In this document: piece after piece, positions 6,803-6,846 of the stretch | How positions within the stretch are numbered: position 1 is the stretch's first letter | Layout of the letters: the number at the start of each line of letters is the position of its first letter | DNA from: UBA8437 sp003445035 | GTDB taxonomy: Bacteria > Planctomycetota > Planctomycetia > Planctomycetales > Planctomycetaceae | Length of the DNA stretch: 6,846 nucleotides | Assembly: GCA_937901285.1 (NCBI GenBank) | Contig: CALCHI010000373.1 | Coordinates: forward strand, 1-6,846 | Direction: 5' to 3' | Position numbers and translations under genes: made by a program | Notes under the pieces: generated by a model | Told to the model about the DNA's origin: nothing | Databases searched by the model: none | The model's input: the letters and a program-made list of their open reading frames with translations, nothing else

Positions 6803-6846
6803 TCCACTTCGCACTCCGACATTTCCGGGTCTGAATGGCACGGTCA
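6803..6846 (-). other. Upstream edge of the beta-propeller gene
   Basis: These 44 bases precede the chosen start. On the minus strand GGAG and AGTGGA stretches occur close to the ATG, but neither is a clean ribosome binding site. The coding frame remains open to the window edge, so a longer N-terminus cannot be excluded from sequence alone, although the signal peptide argues against it. Confidence 0.4.

Noticed and set aside
1..6846. CRISPR array, tRNA, rRNA or insertion sequence
   Set aside because: No regularly spaced repeats, cloverleaf-like sequence, rRNA core motifs, transposase motifs or terminal inverted repeats were seen on reading both strands.

Overview
This window looks like a chromosomal segment of a planctomycete (phylum Planctomycetota). 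Three things suggest that: the high G+C content, weak or absent Shine-Dalgarno sites at most starts, and the protein repertoire. The repertoire includes a secreted PQQ-type beta-propeller whose mature N-terminus carries the WPHWRG motif typical of that phylum, and two enzymes with twin-arginine signal peptides. The assignment is inference; no rRNA or marker gene is present.

The layout is four protein-coding genes with little spare DNA. (1) 3-2096, plus strand: the C-terminal 697 residues of a gene that begins upstream. It encodes a long coiled coil followed by the C-terminal ATPase half of an SMC/Rad50/YhaN-like protein, plus about 250 further residues of unrecognised sequence. (2) 2196-3599, minus strand: an enolase-superfamily (mandelate racemase/muconate lactonizing enzyme-like) protein with a Tat signal, an atypical active site and a C-terminal extension. 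(3) 3897-5513, plus strand: a Tat-exported protein with a predicted TIM-barrel glycoside-hydrolase-like domain and a C-terminal beta-rich domain. (4) 5522-6802, minus strand: a Sec-exported PQQ-like beta-propeller protein.

Genes 2 and 3 are divergent and share a 297-bp intergenic region that contains a near-perfect dyad, a possible shared operator. Genes 1/2 and 3/4 are convergent, the latter separated by only 8 bp. The three exported proteins may form a loose set for handling carbohydrates outside the cytoplasm, but only their proximity and predicted folds support this. Gene 1 is a DNA-metabolism-type ATPase and is probably unrelated in function to the others.

No tRNA, rRNA, CRISPR array, insertion sequence or integrase was seen. 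The most unusual signals are the altered catalytic residues of the enolase-like protein and the unrecognised C-terminal module on the SMC-like ATPase.
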